32,935 nucleotides of DNA from a virus. Every line of letters begins with the position of its first letter. Position 1 is the stretch's first letter. The position numbers and the translations under genes are program-made. The notes under the pieces were generated by a model. It ran no database searches, had not been told where the DNA came from, and saw only the letters and a program-made list of their open reading frames with translations. Of this stretch, positions 8,474 through 15,935 are shown piece by piece. The stretch lies in the IMG/VR virus record IMGVR_UViG_3300021335_000054, positions 1-32,935 of that record. One strand, written 5' to 3'.

Positions 8474-11269
8474 ATGACAATCAACCTTGCAGACAATACA
8501 CCTCGCGTATCGTACGCAGTAGCACAGGGGGCAACACAGACCTCCTTCACCGTATCGTTCGAGTTTTTCGATGCTGCGGATCTAAACGTGTATGTTGATG
8601 GCACACTTAAAACAATTACTACTCATTACACAGTATCAGGGGGCGATGGATCAACTGGCACGGTAACAATGAGTGTTACTGGGGCTACTGGTGGTAGCAC
8701 GGTTGTTATCACACGAGACATCGATCTTAAAAGAACTACTGACTTCCCTGCATCTGGGTCATTTCAGATTGGCTCACTAAACACTGAGCTTGATAAGCTG
8801 GTTGCTATTGCTGCTGACCTTGATGACAAGGCATCACGCGCACTACAGCTTACTGACTTTGACACAGCGGTATCTTTGGTGTTGCCTGATGTAAACACAC
8901 GCAAGGGCAAGACACTGGCATTCAACGCCTCTACTGGCGCTGTTGAAGCTGGGCCTAGTACATCTGATGTGCAAACTGTATCTGCTACAGCAGCAGACAT
9001 TGCAACGCTTGCAGATATTGAAGACGGCACTGACGCCACAGATGCAATTCAAACTGTTGCTGGTATAGCGTCCAACGTAACAACGGTGGCTGGTGTATCG
9101 TCTAATGTAACAACCGTCGCTGGTCAAACGACCAACATGCAGAACATTACTGACAACCTTAGTGCTGTTCAGAACGCTGCAACAAACGCCACTACGGCAA
9201 CAACAAAGGCCAGTGAGGCTGCAACAAGCGCCACAAATGCGGCATCATCAGCCACTTCGGCTGCATCATCGGCCACAACAGCAACGACAAAAGCCTCAGA
9301 AGCATCGACATCGGCTACAAATGCGGCAAGTTCTGCGTCTACTGCCTCTGGCCACAAGGACACTGCGACTACAAAAGCATCAGAAGCGGCATCATCGGCT
9401 ACAGCAGCGGCAGCAAGCGCTTCTACAGCTTCAACTCAGGCATCTAATGCGTCCACAAGTGCATCGACAGCCTCGACCCAAGCGACAAATAGTGCGACCT
9501 CTGCAACTGCTAGTGCGACCAGCGCAACAGCCAGCGCAACAAGTGCCACTGCTTCTGCATCGTCTGCCACGGCTGCTGCTGCAAGTCAGACGGCTGCGGC
9601 GGCTAGTGCTGCATCTGCGGCGTCTGCTTTCGACAACTTTGACGACACCTACCTTGGCAGCAAAACCAGCAACCCGACAGTCGATAATGACGGTGATGCC
9701 CTAGTGGCCGGTGCGCTGTACTTCAACAGCACATCTAACGAGATGCGGGTGTATGACGGAGCAAACTGGATTGCCGCTACATCTGCTGGCAATGTCAGCC
9801 TGATCCTGTACGAGTACACAGCCACATCCAACCAGACCACCTTCTCTGGCTCTGACGACAACAGCGCCACGCTGTCCTACACGGTGGACAATCTGCAAGT
9901 TGTTATGAACGGCGTCATCCTCGACCCTAGCGATTACACAGCCACCAATGGCACATCTGTTGTGCTGGCTGCTGGTGCTGCTACGAATGACCTTGTGAAC
10001 ATCTATGCGTTCAAGTCATTCACTACCGCAGACATGGTGTCTAAGACCAACGGCGGCACATTTGCTGGTGCGGTGACATTTGGTGGAGGTGCTGATTTTG
10101 GCGATAATGTTAAGGCTCGTTTTGGCACCGGCAATGATCTGGAGATTTACCACGATGGAAGCAATAGCTTTATTGCGGGAAAGACAGGCGAAAACAAAAC
10201 AGTCGTCGTCAAGCCAGGTGGTACGGGCAGTGTCTTAATAACAAATAGTGCTGGCGATAACATCATCACACAGCAAGCTGATGCAGCGCATTTGCATTAC
10301 GATGGCGTAACTAAAATTGCCACCACCAGCACAGGCGTCGATGTTGCTGGGAAGATTGAAGCCGACAATGCGTCAAACCCCGCACTTTCTGGCGTAACCA
10401 ATCGCAACACAATACTTCAGCTTCAGAACACGGATACCGGTTATGTTGCTGGCAACGCCACTGCCATAGACTTTGGCACATCATTGACGAGTGCAACCGC
10501 GTCAATCATTGGGAGAAACCGCAACGCCGGTAGTGGCTATGGCGGTGATCTGATATTAGCAACATCACCCACGTCTGGTGATTCACTGACGGAACGTATG
10601 CGCATCGACAGCAGCGGCAGCGTAAACATCGGCGGCACCGGCGGACAAGCCAAGTTTGAGGTAAATAACGCAGTTTCGACAACGGGTTCTCTGACTGACA
10701 CGACAATCAACCTTGCCACCACTGGTGTGACAGGACGTAAGGCAAACATCGGGTTTGGTCTTGCTGGTGGTGTTGCGAACACTAATGCGGCAACCATTGG
10801 CTTTGATGTGACCAACGGTTCGGGTGCGTTGCAAGGCGACCTGTTCTTTTCAACAAGAGGGTCAACTTCGGATAGCGTTTCTACAGAACGTATGCGCATC
10901 TTGTCTGGCGGTGGCATCACCTTCAACGGCGATACGGCAGCGGCAAATGCGCTGGATGATTATGAGGAAGGCGGTTGGGTTCCTAGTGCAACAAGCGGCA
11001 TCACGATTAATAATGTAAGACAGGCAACTTACACAAAGGTTGGCAGAAGCGTAAGTGCCGGTTTTTGGATTAATGCAGATATTACATCAACGGATTTTGT
11101 TATCGCAGGACTTCCATACACAATATTTGGTAGGTTTGGCGGCTCCTTATCAAACCAAAACCTAAAAGAAACTCTAGCTGTCACATCTATAACAACATCT
11201 ATTTATGCCTACGGTGCGACCACAGGAACAGATGACGAAATTTTATTTTTCTTGACCTACGATACATAA
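8474..11269 (+). CDS. Tail fibre protein, T7 gp17-type N-terminus
   Basis: This 931-residue protein opens with about 125 residues typical of the T7 tail-fibre N-terminal domain that attaches fibres to the tail (YAVAQGATQTSFTVSFEFF, then VYVDG, then ITRDIDLKRTTDFPASGSFQ). Residues of about 231-384 are an almost pure Ala/Ser/Thr stretch with degenerate repeats (ATTKASEA, SATSAT), likely a trimeric stalk. Residues of about 441-516 look like a second copy of the N-terminal fold (NQTTFSG...VVMNGVILDPSDYTATNGTSVV). Two TERMRI-x-S-x-G motifs lie near residues 706 and 803. No C-terminal S74 chaperone domain is visible; the protein ends in FFLTYDT. Its role is host receptor binding. The start has AGGA seven bases upstream. 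Confidence 0.88.
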   Translation: MTINLADNTPRVSYAVAQGATQTSFTVSFEFFDAADLNVYVDGTLKTITTHYTVSGGDGSTGTVTMSVTGATGGSTVVITRDIDLKRTTDFPASGSFQIGSLNTELDKLVAIAADLDDKASRALQLTDFDTAVSLVLPDVNTRKGKTLAFNASTGAVEAGPSTSDVQTVSATAADIATLADIEDGTDATDAIQTVAGIASNVTTVAGVSSNVTTVAGQTTNMQNITDNLSAVQNAATNATTATTKASEAATSATNAASSATSAASSATTATTKASEASTSATNAASSASTASGHKDTATTKASEAASSATAAAASASTASTQASNASTSASTASTQATNSATSATASATSATASATSATASASSATAAAASQTAAAASAASAASAFDNFDDTYLGSKTSNPTVDNDGDALVAGALYFNSTSNEMRVYDGANWIAATSAGNVSLILYEYTATSNQTTFSGSDDNSATLSYTVDNLQVVMNGVILDPSDYTATNGTSVVLAAGAATNDLVNIYAFKSFTTADMVSKTNGGTFAGAVTFGGGADFGDNVKARFGTGNDLEIYHDGSNSFIAGKTGENKTVVVKPGGTGSVLITNSAGDNIITQQADAAHLHYDGVTKIATTSTGVDVAGKIEADNASNPALSGVTNRNTILQLQNTDTGYVAGNATAIDFGTSLTSATASIIGRNRNAGSGYGGDLILATSPTSGDSLTERMRIDSSGSVNIGGTGGQAKFEVNNAVSTTGSLTDTTINLATTGVTGRKANIGFGLAGGVANTNAATIGFDVTNGSGALQGDLFFSTRGSTSDSVSTERMRILSGGGITFNGDTAAANALDDYEEGGWVPSATSGITINNVRQATYTKVGRSVSAGFWINADITSTDFVIAGLPYTIFGRFGGSLSNQNLKETLAVTSITTSIYAYGATTGTDDEILFFLTYDT

Positions 11270-11317
11270 CCCCACCAGAGGTGCGGGTCGGACAGTCCAT
11301 AGCCAAAGGAGATAAAA

Positions 11318-11596
11318 ATGGCACTTACAGAAGAAACACTAGAAGACAAGATTGAAGTGGTCGGTGACTACAAGGCTGTGCAAGTCAGGACGGCAACCGT
11401 CATCAAGCGTGACGGCGTGGAGATTAGCCGCAGCTTTCATCGTCATGCGCTGCAATGCAGCACCAAGTCAGGCGACACTTGGGCTGACACAGATATCTCT
11501 GGCGAAAGCACTGAGGTGCAGGGCATCTGTAATGCCGTGTGGACTGACGCTGTAAAGACTGCATACCAGACAGCTATGGATGCACAGGAGGTCTAG
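11318..11596 (+). CDS. Small conserved-type protein of the tail fibre region (92 aa)
   Basis: A 92-residue soluble, acidic protein without recognisable domain (motifs VGDYKAVQVRTATVIKRDG and AVWTDAVKTAYQTAMDA). It lies between the main tail fibre and the second fibre-like gene. A strong ribosome binding site (AAAGGAGAT, six bases before the ATG) supports the start. Small proteins of this style often sit beside tail fibres in marine podoviruses; a part in fibre assembly or a structural role is plausible but not shown by the sequence. Its last codons carry the AGGAGG ribosome binding site of the next gene. Confidence 0.7.
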   Translation: MALTEETLEDKIEVVGDYKAVQVRTATVIKRDGVEISRSFHRHALQCSTKSGDTWADTDISGESTEVQGICNAVWTDAVKTAYQTAMDAQEV

Positions 11597-12712
11597 ATGA
11601 GCAGAGCAAGAGATTTTGCAAACCTCGCCGGTTCGGCTGATGCCGGTGGCCTGACAGGCAAGAACATTCTTATCAACGGTGGTCAGACCGTGGCGCAGCG
11701 TGGCACTTCTACGTCGATGGCGCATGATGGCACAACAGATGCTTTTGGGGTTGATAGATTTAGAATATCTATGGGTGGAACTCACGAGCAACTTGACGGC
11801 ACTTTTGCTCAAGTTACTGACCACCCTTTGAGTGTAAGTGGAAAGTCATCAAAATGGACAACCGGCACAGCAGAAAGTTCCTACGATTCAGATGAATATT
11901 TTTATTTTGCACAGCTAATTGAAGCGCAAAATGTACAGCATCTTCAGTACGGGGGTTCTAATGCTCAATCAGTAACGCTGTCCTTTTACGTCAAATCATC
12001 TGTGACAGGAACATTTGCTTGTAACCTATACAAGCCTGACAACACTCTTAGAATTATCAACAAAACATATGCTATTTCTTCTGCAAACACTTGGGAGAAA
12101 AAGACCATAACATTTCCTGCCGATACTGGTGGTGGAGGAATTAATAATGATAATGGTCAGGGGCTGTATGCAGTTTGGCATTTAGCAGCAGGTTCTGGTT
12201 CAGTCGGCGGTGGCTCTAATGGTGCTTGGAAAACTTATGGTGGGTTAACTGATTGGGCAGATGGACAGGCAACAAATGCTGTTGCAACAACTGCGGGTGC
12301 AACATGGCAAGTAACAGATTGCCAGCTTGAGGTTGGCGAACAGGCCACGCCGTTTGAGCATCGGTCGTTTGCGGATGAAATGATTCGCTGTCAAAGATAT
12401 TATCAAGAAATAGCAAGTGGAAGCACATACTTTGCTGGTAACGGTCTTGGCACAAGTAACATTATTGTAGGTATCCCGCTTGCCACTTCTATGAGAGCAA
12501 CGCCATCTATTAAGCAAAACGGATATACTTTCCACAGGTCAGGCAATGTGAACAGTGCAGGTGCTAATCCTTCCGTAAGTAACTTTGCGTATGACATAGG
12601 TCGAAATGCAGTAGGGGTGCGTATTTCTGGGTGGGCTTCAAACAATACTGATGAAGTTGCCTACAATGTTACGCCAGCAACTGAAGTGCTTACCTTTGAA
12701 GCGGAGTTGTAA
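11597..12712 (+). CDS. Second tail fibre/appendage-like protein (371 aa)
   Basis: The N-terminus (SRARDFANLAG followed by LTGKNILINGG) is a form I associate with tail fibre or receptor-binding proteins of marine phages. Next comes a beta-rich, Gly/Ser/Thr/Asn-rich body with a jelly-roll-like carbohydrate-binding appearance (TLSFYVKSS, WEKKTITFPADTGGG, WQVTDCQLEVGEQATPFEHRS). The LEVG-x-x-ATPFEHR motif is common at the end of such modules. Residues of about 255-371 may be a separate tip domain (EMIRCQRYYQE and onward). It probably binds a surface glycan or extends the tail fibre. The start directly follows the previous stop and is preceded by AGGAGG. Confidence 0.75.
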   Translation: MSRARDFANLAGSADAGGLTGKNILINGGQTVAQRGTSTSMAHDGTTDAFGVDRFRISMGGTHEQLDGTFAQVTDHPLSVSGKSSKWTTGTAESSYDSDEYFYFAQLIEAQNVQHLQYGGSNAQSVTLSFYVKSSVTGTFACNLYKPDNTLRIINKTYAISSANTWEKKTITFPADTGGGGINNDNGQGLYAVWHLAAGSGSVGGGSNGAWKTYGGLTDWADGQATNAVATTAGATWQVTDCQLEVGEQATPFEHRSFADEMIRCQRYYQEIASGSTYFAGNGLGTSNIIVGIPLATSMRATPSIKQNGYTFHRSGNVNSAGANPSVSNFAYDIGRNAVGVRISGWASNNTDEVAYNVTPATEVLTFEAEL

Positions 12713-12714
12713 AC

Positions 12715-12900
12715 ATGAATGGAATGAACATTACGTCAGCGCAATATATGGCTCACCCGATTACTAATGAAAATGATGGTATAGAAGCCACCATTGATGG
12801 TCAGGCATACTATATCCCACTGGCTGTAGGTAACACGCACTACGACGAAATCATGCGACAGGTCGAGGCCGGTGACTTGACCATTGCGGATGCTGACTGA
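12715..12900 (+). CDS. Small protein of the tail fibre region (61 aa)
   Basis: A 61-residue acidic protein two bases downstream of the fibre-like gene. The core reads ATIDGQAYYIPLAVGNTHYDEIM followed by RQVEAGDLTIADAD. The Y-x-x-IMRQVEAG-x-LTI pattern is one I recognise as recurrent in short proteins encoded next to phage tail fibres, but no function is established. The ATG at 12715 has little Shine-Dalgarno support and a second ATG lies at 12724, so the exact start is uncertain. The stop overlaps the next start by one base (TGATG). Confidence 0.65.
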   Translation: MNGMNITSAQYMAHPITNENDGIEATIDGQAYYIPLAVGNTHYDEIMRQVEAGDLTIADAD

Positions 12901-13070
12901 TGAGCAAGCCCACCGTCACATCTGTTCAGTCTCAGATCGACACGCATGAGGCTGTGTGCGCTGAACGCTGGAAAGAAACCATCCTGCGTATTAAGCGCAT
13001 CGAACACATTATGATTGGTACTGCTGGAACCACCATTGTTTTGCTCATAGGGCTAATTGTTAATGGATGA
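12900..13070 (+). CDS. XhlA-like small membrane protein (56 aa)
   Basis: ATG at 12900 overlaps the previous stop (TGATG), giving 56 residues. The first 34 residues are hydrophilic with a heptad-like charged helix (ERWKETILRIKRIEH), followed by a single C-terminal hydrophobic segment (residues 37-55, IMIGTAGTTIVLLIGLIVN). This layout (a short amphipathic helix with RIE, then a C-terminal membrane anchor) matches XhlA-type haemolysin/holin-associated proteins. It lies at the head of the lysis block, which fits a role with the holins. It is short, so the call rests on layout, coupling and context. Confidence 0.6.
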   Translation: MSKPTVTSVQSQIDTHEAVCAERWKETILRIKRIEHIMIGTAGTTIVLLIGLIVNG

Positions 13071-13255
13071 TTCATGTCTTTTTATTGTTTGTGTTTGTTG
13101 GCTTCGGTGAAGATCAACGCCTCAAGAGCAATGACATGTATTTTCGCTCTGTTGATGACTGCGTGTACTTTGCACAACGACTGCACAAACAAGGACAGAA
13201 GATCACCGCTTACTGTTTGCCAGTCATGGTAGATAAGGACACAAAGGTGTACTGA
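13067..13255 (+). CDS. Small exported or membrane-anchored protein (62 aa)
   Basis: The start overlaps the preceding stop (ATGA). Residues 2-13 are strongly hydrophobic (IHVFLLFVFVGF) and would act as a signal sequence or N-terminal anchor, though without a preceding positive charge. The remaining approximately 48 residues are polar with two cysteines (DDCVYFAQRLHKQ and ITAYCLPV) that could form a disulfide in the periplasm. There is no lipobox, so it is not an obvious outer-membrane spanin. Its position among lysis genes suggests an envelope role. The function is unknown. Confidence 0.6.
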   Translation: MIHVFLLFVFVGFGEDQRLKSNDMYFRSVDDCVYFAQRLHKQGQKITAYCLPVMVDKDTKVY

Positions 13256-13923
13256 TGTTAGCAGAACTTGCAGCAGCCAACGCCGCCTTTGCAGTCATTA
13301 AAACTACCATCCAGAATGGGCGTGAACTAGCTTCTGCTGGCAAGGCTCTTGGCACCTTTGTCTCTTGCAAAGAAGATCTTATGCGAGAGGGCAATAAGAA
13401 ACGTGCCAGAGGTGTGGGTGGTAATGATCTCGAAGAGTTTATGGCTCTTGAGCAGATCCGTGAGAAAGAAAGGCAACTCAAAGAACTGATGATACTATCT
13501 GGTCGCCCTGGTCTGTGGCGTGACTATGAGCGGTTCTGTGAAGAAGCCAAAGATGGTAGGGCCAAAGCTAGGCAAGCTGCTGTCAAACGCCGGAAGAAAA
13601 ACATTGAGACTGCTGGCAACGTAGGTGTTGGCCTCGTTATTGTGTTTGGCATAGTTGGCATATTGTTGTTTGCTTTCTGGATGCGGGGTGCTTTTGCACA
13701 GGCTGCTAACGATCTGACTGTGTGCCGACTTACCAAGTGCATGAAGATCGATAAGAAAACTACAGCATGCGTGTATCGTGGCGCACATAATACCCAAGAG
13801 ACTATGATGTTTGCGCCTAGAGAGTTTCGCCCAAAGGAATATCTCTGCCAGTGGGACATCGATCAGCCACCGCCACCTAATATCTATGACACCCTCAAAG
13901 CAATCAAGGATAGCCAGAAATGA
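13255..13923 (+). CDS. Single-pass membrane protein with Cys-rich outer domain (222 aa)
   Basis: Residues 1-115 form a charged, helical, probably cytoplasmic part with a coiled-coil-like stretch (EEFMALEQIREKERQLKELM) and a very basic end just before the membrane (KRRKKN). Residues of about 122-143 are one transmembrane helix (VGLVIVFGIVGILLFAFW). Residues 150-222 contain four cysteines (C157, C162, C172, C198) around CVYRGAHNTQE and PKEYLC, likely disulfide-bonded outside the cytoplasm. The positive-inside rule supports N-in, C-out. I associate this arrangement with lysis-region proteins of marine podoviruses, but know of no proven function. TGATG coupling with the previous gene; ATGA overlap with the next. 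Confidence 0.7.
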   Translation: MLAELAAANAAFAVIKTTIQNGRELASAGKALGTFVSCKEDLMREGNKKRARGVGGNDLEEFMALEQIREKERQLKELMILSGRPGLWRDYERFCEEAKDGRAKARQAAVKRRKKNIETAGNVGVGLVIVFGIVGILLFAFWMRGAFAQAANDLTVCRLTKCMKIDKKTTACVYRGAHNTQETMMFAPREFRPKEYLCQWDIDQPPPPNIYDTLKAIKDSQK

Positions 13924-14117
13924 GTGCTGAACAGGTTTTGCAGTGGAAGATACTGCCGCGCTTTATGATGTTTGTAATGACTATTATGTACATTCGTGTG
14001 ATTGAATGGGGAATGTCGTTGGATGATATTACTACACAGCAGTCCGCAATGGTGAGTGTGGTCAGTGGCGCAATGACTGGCGCTTTTGCTGTTTGGCTTG
14101 GAAGTGAGAAGCGATAA
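13920..14117 (+). CDS. Holin candidate with two transmembrane segments (65 aa)
   Basis: This is a 65-residue protein with two hydrophobic helices (about residues 11-31, ILPRFMMFVMTIMYIRVIEW, and 43-61, AMVSVVSGAMTGAFAVWLG) joined by a short polar loop (MSLDDITTQQS) and ending in a charged tail. Both ends probably lie in the cytoplasm, as in class II holins. The LQWKILPR start and TTQQSA-x-VSV loop resemble small holins of marine phages. It lies two genes before the lysozyme. It would permeabilise the inner membrane to release the lysozyme. The start overlaps the preceding stop (ATGA). Confidence 0.75.
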   Translation: MSAEQVLQWKILPRFMMFVMTIMYIRVIEWGMSLDDITTQQSAMVSVVSGAMTGAFAVWLGSEKR

Positions 14118-14146
14118 TGTGGGACATGCACAACAGGACAAAGTAA

Positions 14147-14524
14147 ATGATACAGGCTTTACTGCCCATTGTAGGTGAACTGGCTGGTGGCTGGCTGAAA
14201 GGCAAGGCTGCTGAGAAGGCTGCTAAGAGTCAAGTAAAGGTGGCTCGTGCTGAGGCTGAGGCTGAGGTAATGAAGGTTGCTGCCACGCATGAAGCTGGCT
14301 GGGAAAAGATTATGGCCGAAGCCAGCAAGGATAGCTGGAAGGATGAGGCTTGGACTATTCTGTTTATAGCTATCATTGCCATGTGTTTTATACCGCCATT
14401 GCAGCCCTATGTTGAGCGTGGGTTCGATGCTTTGAGTCGCACACCAAGCTGGTTCCAGTGGGCCATGTATGCCTCAATAGCAGCGTCATTTGGTTTGCGC
14501 GGACTAAAAGGATTGAAGAAATGA
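14147..14524 (+). CDS. Holin of the 3TM (GTA holin) type (125 aa)
   Basis: The N-terminal 60 residues include a hydrophobic start (LLPIVGELAGGWLKG) and a basic/acidic helix (AKSQVKVARAEAEAEVMK). SWKDEAWTILFIAIIAMCFI (residues 63-82) begins the second membrane segment, and WFQWAMYASIAASFGLRG (102-119) is the third. The WKDE-x-W motif before the helix and the C-terminal GLRGLKGLKK are characteristic of the family first named from gene-transfer-agent holins. The gene lies directly upstream of, and overlaps by four bases, the lysozyme gene. AGGA lies upstream of the ATG. Together with the previous gene it gives two holin-type proteins, possibly holin and antiholin. Confidence 0.75.
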   Translation: MIQALLPIVGELAGGWLKGKAAEKAAKSQVKVARAEAEAEVMKVAATHEAGWEKIMAEASKDSWKDEAWTILFIAIIAMCFIPPLQPYVERGFDALSRTPSWFQWAMYASIAASFGLRGLKGLKK

Positions 14525-14973
14525 ACATCGATAAGCTAATGGAAGAGTTGAAGATTGATGAGGGTTGTAAGTATGAAATTTATAACGATCATCTTGGATA
14601 CGCTACATTTGGTGTGGGCCATTTAGTGCGTGAAGATGACCCAGAACACGGCCAGCCTCTCGGCACCCCGATTGATGAGGATCGGGTGCGAGAGGCTTTC
14701 GAGCAGGATCTTGATAGTGTGCGGCGTGACTGCTTGCGTTTGTATGACAGCTTCACGGAGTTACCAGATGACTGTCAGTTAATAATTGCCAACATGATGT
14801 TTAACCTTGGGTATCCAAGGCTCTCAAAATTCAAGATGATGAAGGCTGCTGTCGAGGCTGGTGAGTGGGACGAGGCTGCCAATCAGATGGAATCTAGCCG
14901 TTGGTATCGACAGGTGCCGAACCGTGCGCAGCGTCTGGTTGATCGGATGCGACTTCTAGCTGTTCCAGCCTAA
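14521..14973 (+). CDS. Endolysin, T4-type lysozyme (glycoside hydrolase family 24)
   Basis: A 150-residue muramidase that cleaves the N-acetylmuramic acid-N-acetylglucosamine bond of peptidoglycan at lysis. The T4 lysozyme catalytic triad is in place: E14 in IDEG, D23 in YND, and T29 in ATFGVGH. The rest follows the family (NMMFNLGYPRLSKFKMM, then WYRQVPNRAQRLVDRM). There is no signal peptide, so it needs the holins to cross the membrane. The ATG at 14521 overlaps the upstream stop (ATGA); longer in-frame starts upstream are less likely. The 3' 80 bases overlap a convergent gene on the other strand. Confidence 0.93.
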   Translation: MNIDKLMEELKIDEGCKYEIYNDHLGYATFGVGHLVREDDPEHGQPLGTPIDEDRVREAFEQDLDSVRRDCLRLYDSFTELPDDCQLIIANMMFNLGYPRLSKFKMMKAAVEAGEWDEAANQMESSRWYRQVPNRAQRLVDRMRLLAVPA

Positions 14974-15103
14974 TCATTTCTAATGCGGCTTGCTGGAATC
15001 TAATACCCATCTGCATCATCTCTTCTGGTGTCATGTCTTTGTGATGCAGCTTGCCTTCTACGCTAATCTTCAAGCCATCGTTTCTCGGTATTACAAGTAT
15101 CAT
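14894..15103 (-). CDS. Small protein of unknown function at the end of the leftward region (69 aa)
   Basis: The protein starts MILVIPRNDGLKISVEGKL and continues with DMTPEEMMQMGIRFQQAALEMI, a helical segment typical of small early phage proteins, ending in a polar tail. I chose the ATG at 15103 because GGAGA lies five to seven bases upstream; the ATG at 15115 has no ribosome binding site. The C-terminal 27 codons overlap the 3' end of the lysozyme gene on the opposite strand, where the tail is low in complexity. A strong hairpin separates it from the upstream SSB-like gene. It has no recognised function. Confidence 0.6.
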   Translation of the reverse strand: MILVIPRNDGLKISVEGKLHHKDMTPEEMMQMGIRFQQAALEMIRLEQLEVASDQPDAAHGSAPVDTNG

Positions 15104-15112
15104 TGTTGTCTC

Positions 15113-15153
15113 CATAAGAAAGACGGCCAGACCGTGAGGTTGGTCTGACCGTC
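15113..15153 (-). terminator. Hairpin terminator between the leftward operon and the last small gene
   Basis: GACGGTCAGACC and GGTCTGGCCGTC (on the minus strand) form a 12-bp stem with a single mismatch and an eight-base loop (bases 15122-15153), followed on the minus strand by TTTCTT. This fits a rho-independent terminator for leftward transcription, although the U-run is interrupted. In the opposite direction the stem is the same but no U-run follows, so it may only weakly stop rightward transcription from the lysis genes. Confidence 0.6.
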
Positions 15154-15193
15154 AGTTTGCTAGGAGTTAAGCCGGAGAACCAAAACCGACTGC

Positions 15194-15586
15194 CTAGAAA
15201 GGTATATCATCATCGACCTCTTGTGAAGCAACTTCTTGCTGTGGTTCTGCTTCTTGTTGTTGCTTCTGTTTCTCGCTGACTTTGAGTGACATGAACTTGC
15301 GTCCATCTTTCTCACCGCGCCAACCAGCAACACGCCAGTCCTGATGCAAGCCGTCGAGTGGGCCTGAGTAATCTGGCGCTTTGTCATTGCCGTTCTTGTC
15401 GTTGCTAAACATAACACCGATCTTTTGGAAGACCTCTAGGCGCTTCTCGCCTGTGTTTGTTTCTGCTGTGACAATGACGATTGGCATGTCTTCACCGAAT
15501 ACATTCAGCTTGCCGTTAAGCAGCAGCTTCTGTTCGGGCCAAGGTTTGCCAGCGATGCCGGAGTTTGTGTTGTCGTATTCAGCCAT
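15194..15586 (-). CDS. Single-stranded DNA-binding-like protein (130 aa)
   Basis: The protein ends in EVDDDIPF, the acidic C-terminal tail typical of single-stranded DNA-binding proteins that recruits partner proteins. The body (NVFGEDMPIVIVTAETNTGE, DYSGPLDGLHQDWRVAGWRG, KFMSLKVSEK) is compatible with an OB fold or a DUF736-like small beta protein. Between body and tail lies a Gln/Glu-rich linker (QKQQQEAEPQQEVASQ). It closes the exonuclease-ERF cluster, which supports a role in protecting single-stranded DNA during recombination-dependent replication. The start MAEYDN at 15586 has GGGAG nine bases upstream. The frame is open further upstream, but that part overlaps the preceding gene and looks random. 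Confidence 0.75.
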   Translation of the reverse strand: MAEYDNTNSGIAGKPWPEQKLLLNGKLNVFGEDMPIVIVTAETNTGEKRLEVFQKIGVMFSNDKNGNDKAPDYSGPLDGLHQDWRVAGWRGEKDGRKFMSLKVSEKQKQQQEAEPQQEVASQEVDDDIPF

Positions 15587-15935
15587 TGGGCTTTGCTCCC
15601 TTGTGTGGGTTGTCGATTTTGTATTGGGTTGGTGCGCGTCCGCGAGTCTTGATAGGCAGTCCTGCTTTGCGCATGTTCTTGATGTAGGTTCTGACCGACT
15701 CTTTGGTGTATCCGAACTTAGCCATTGCATCGTCAATGGTTCTGTATCTGGTCAGCATGAACTTGGCTAGACTTTCTGGATACCAGTCTGTCTTGCGTTG
15801 TCTGCTTTCCGATACTGGTTTGTGAACTACAACTGACGGTACCTGTTTTGGAACTGTCAGCATGTCTTCAAGCATCTTGTCGATACGCGCGAGTCGATAC
15901 TCGATCTTGTCGAGTCGTTTGTTGATTCCTAGCAT
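15579..15935 (-). CDS. Coiled-coil plus helix-turn-helix-like protein (118 aa)
   Basis: Residues of about 3-28 form a clear heptad helix (INKRLDKIEYRLARIDKMLE), suggesting a dimer. A basic linker (ESRQRKTDWYPES) leads to a second helical domain with winged-helix character (RTIDDAMAKFGYTKESVRTY, then IKNMRKAGLPI), which looks like a DNA-binding recognition unit. The ATG at 15935 overlaps the ERF stop codon (TAATG) and has GGAG eight bases upstream; an ATG two codons earlier is too close to that site. The gene lies between ERF and the SSB-like gene and may regulate or assist recombination. The function is not established. Confidence 0.65.
   Translation of the reverse strand: MLGINKRLDKIEYRLARIDKMLEDMLTVPKQVPSVVVHKPVSESRQRKTDWYPESLAKFMLTRYRTIDDAMAKFGYTKESVRTYIKNMRKAGLPIKTRGRAPTQYKIDNPHKGAKPNG

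Noticed and set aside
9162-9704. A 180-codon open frame in another frame of the tail fibre stalk, very rich in Arg, Gln and Leu
   Set aside because: It is the shifted reading of the Ala/Ser/Thr repeat region; composition is repetitive and it has no ribosome binding site.
14117-14146. A nine-codon open frame between the two holin genes starting by TAATG coupling
   Set aside because: Too short for a protein; it may only help ribosomes pass to the next start.
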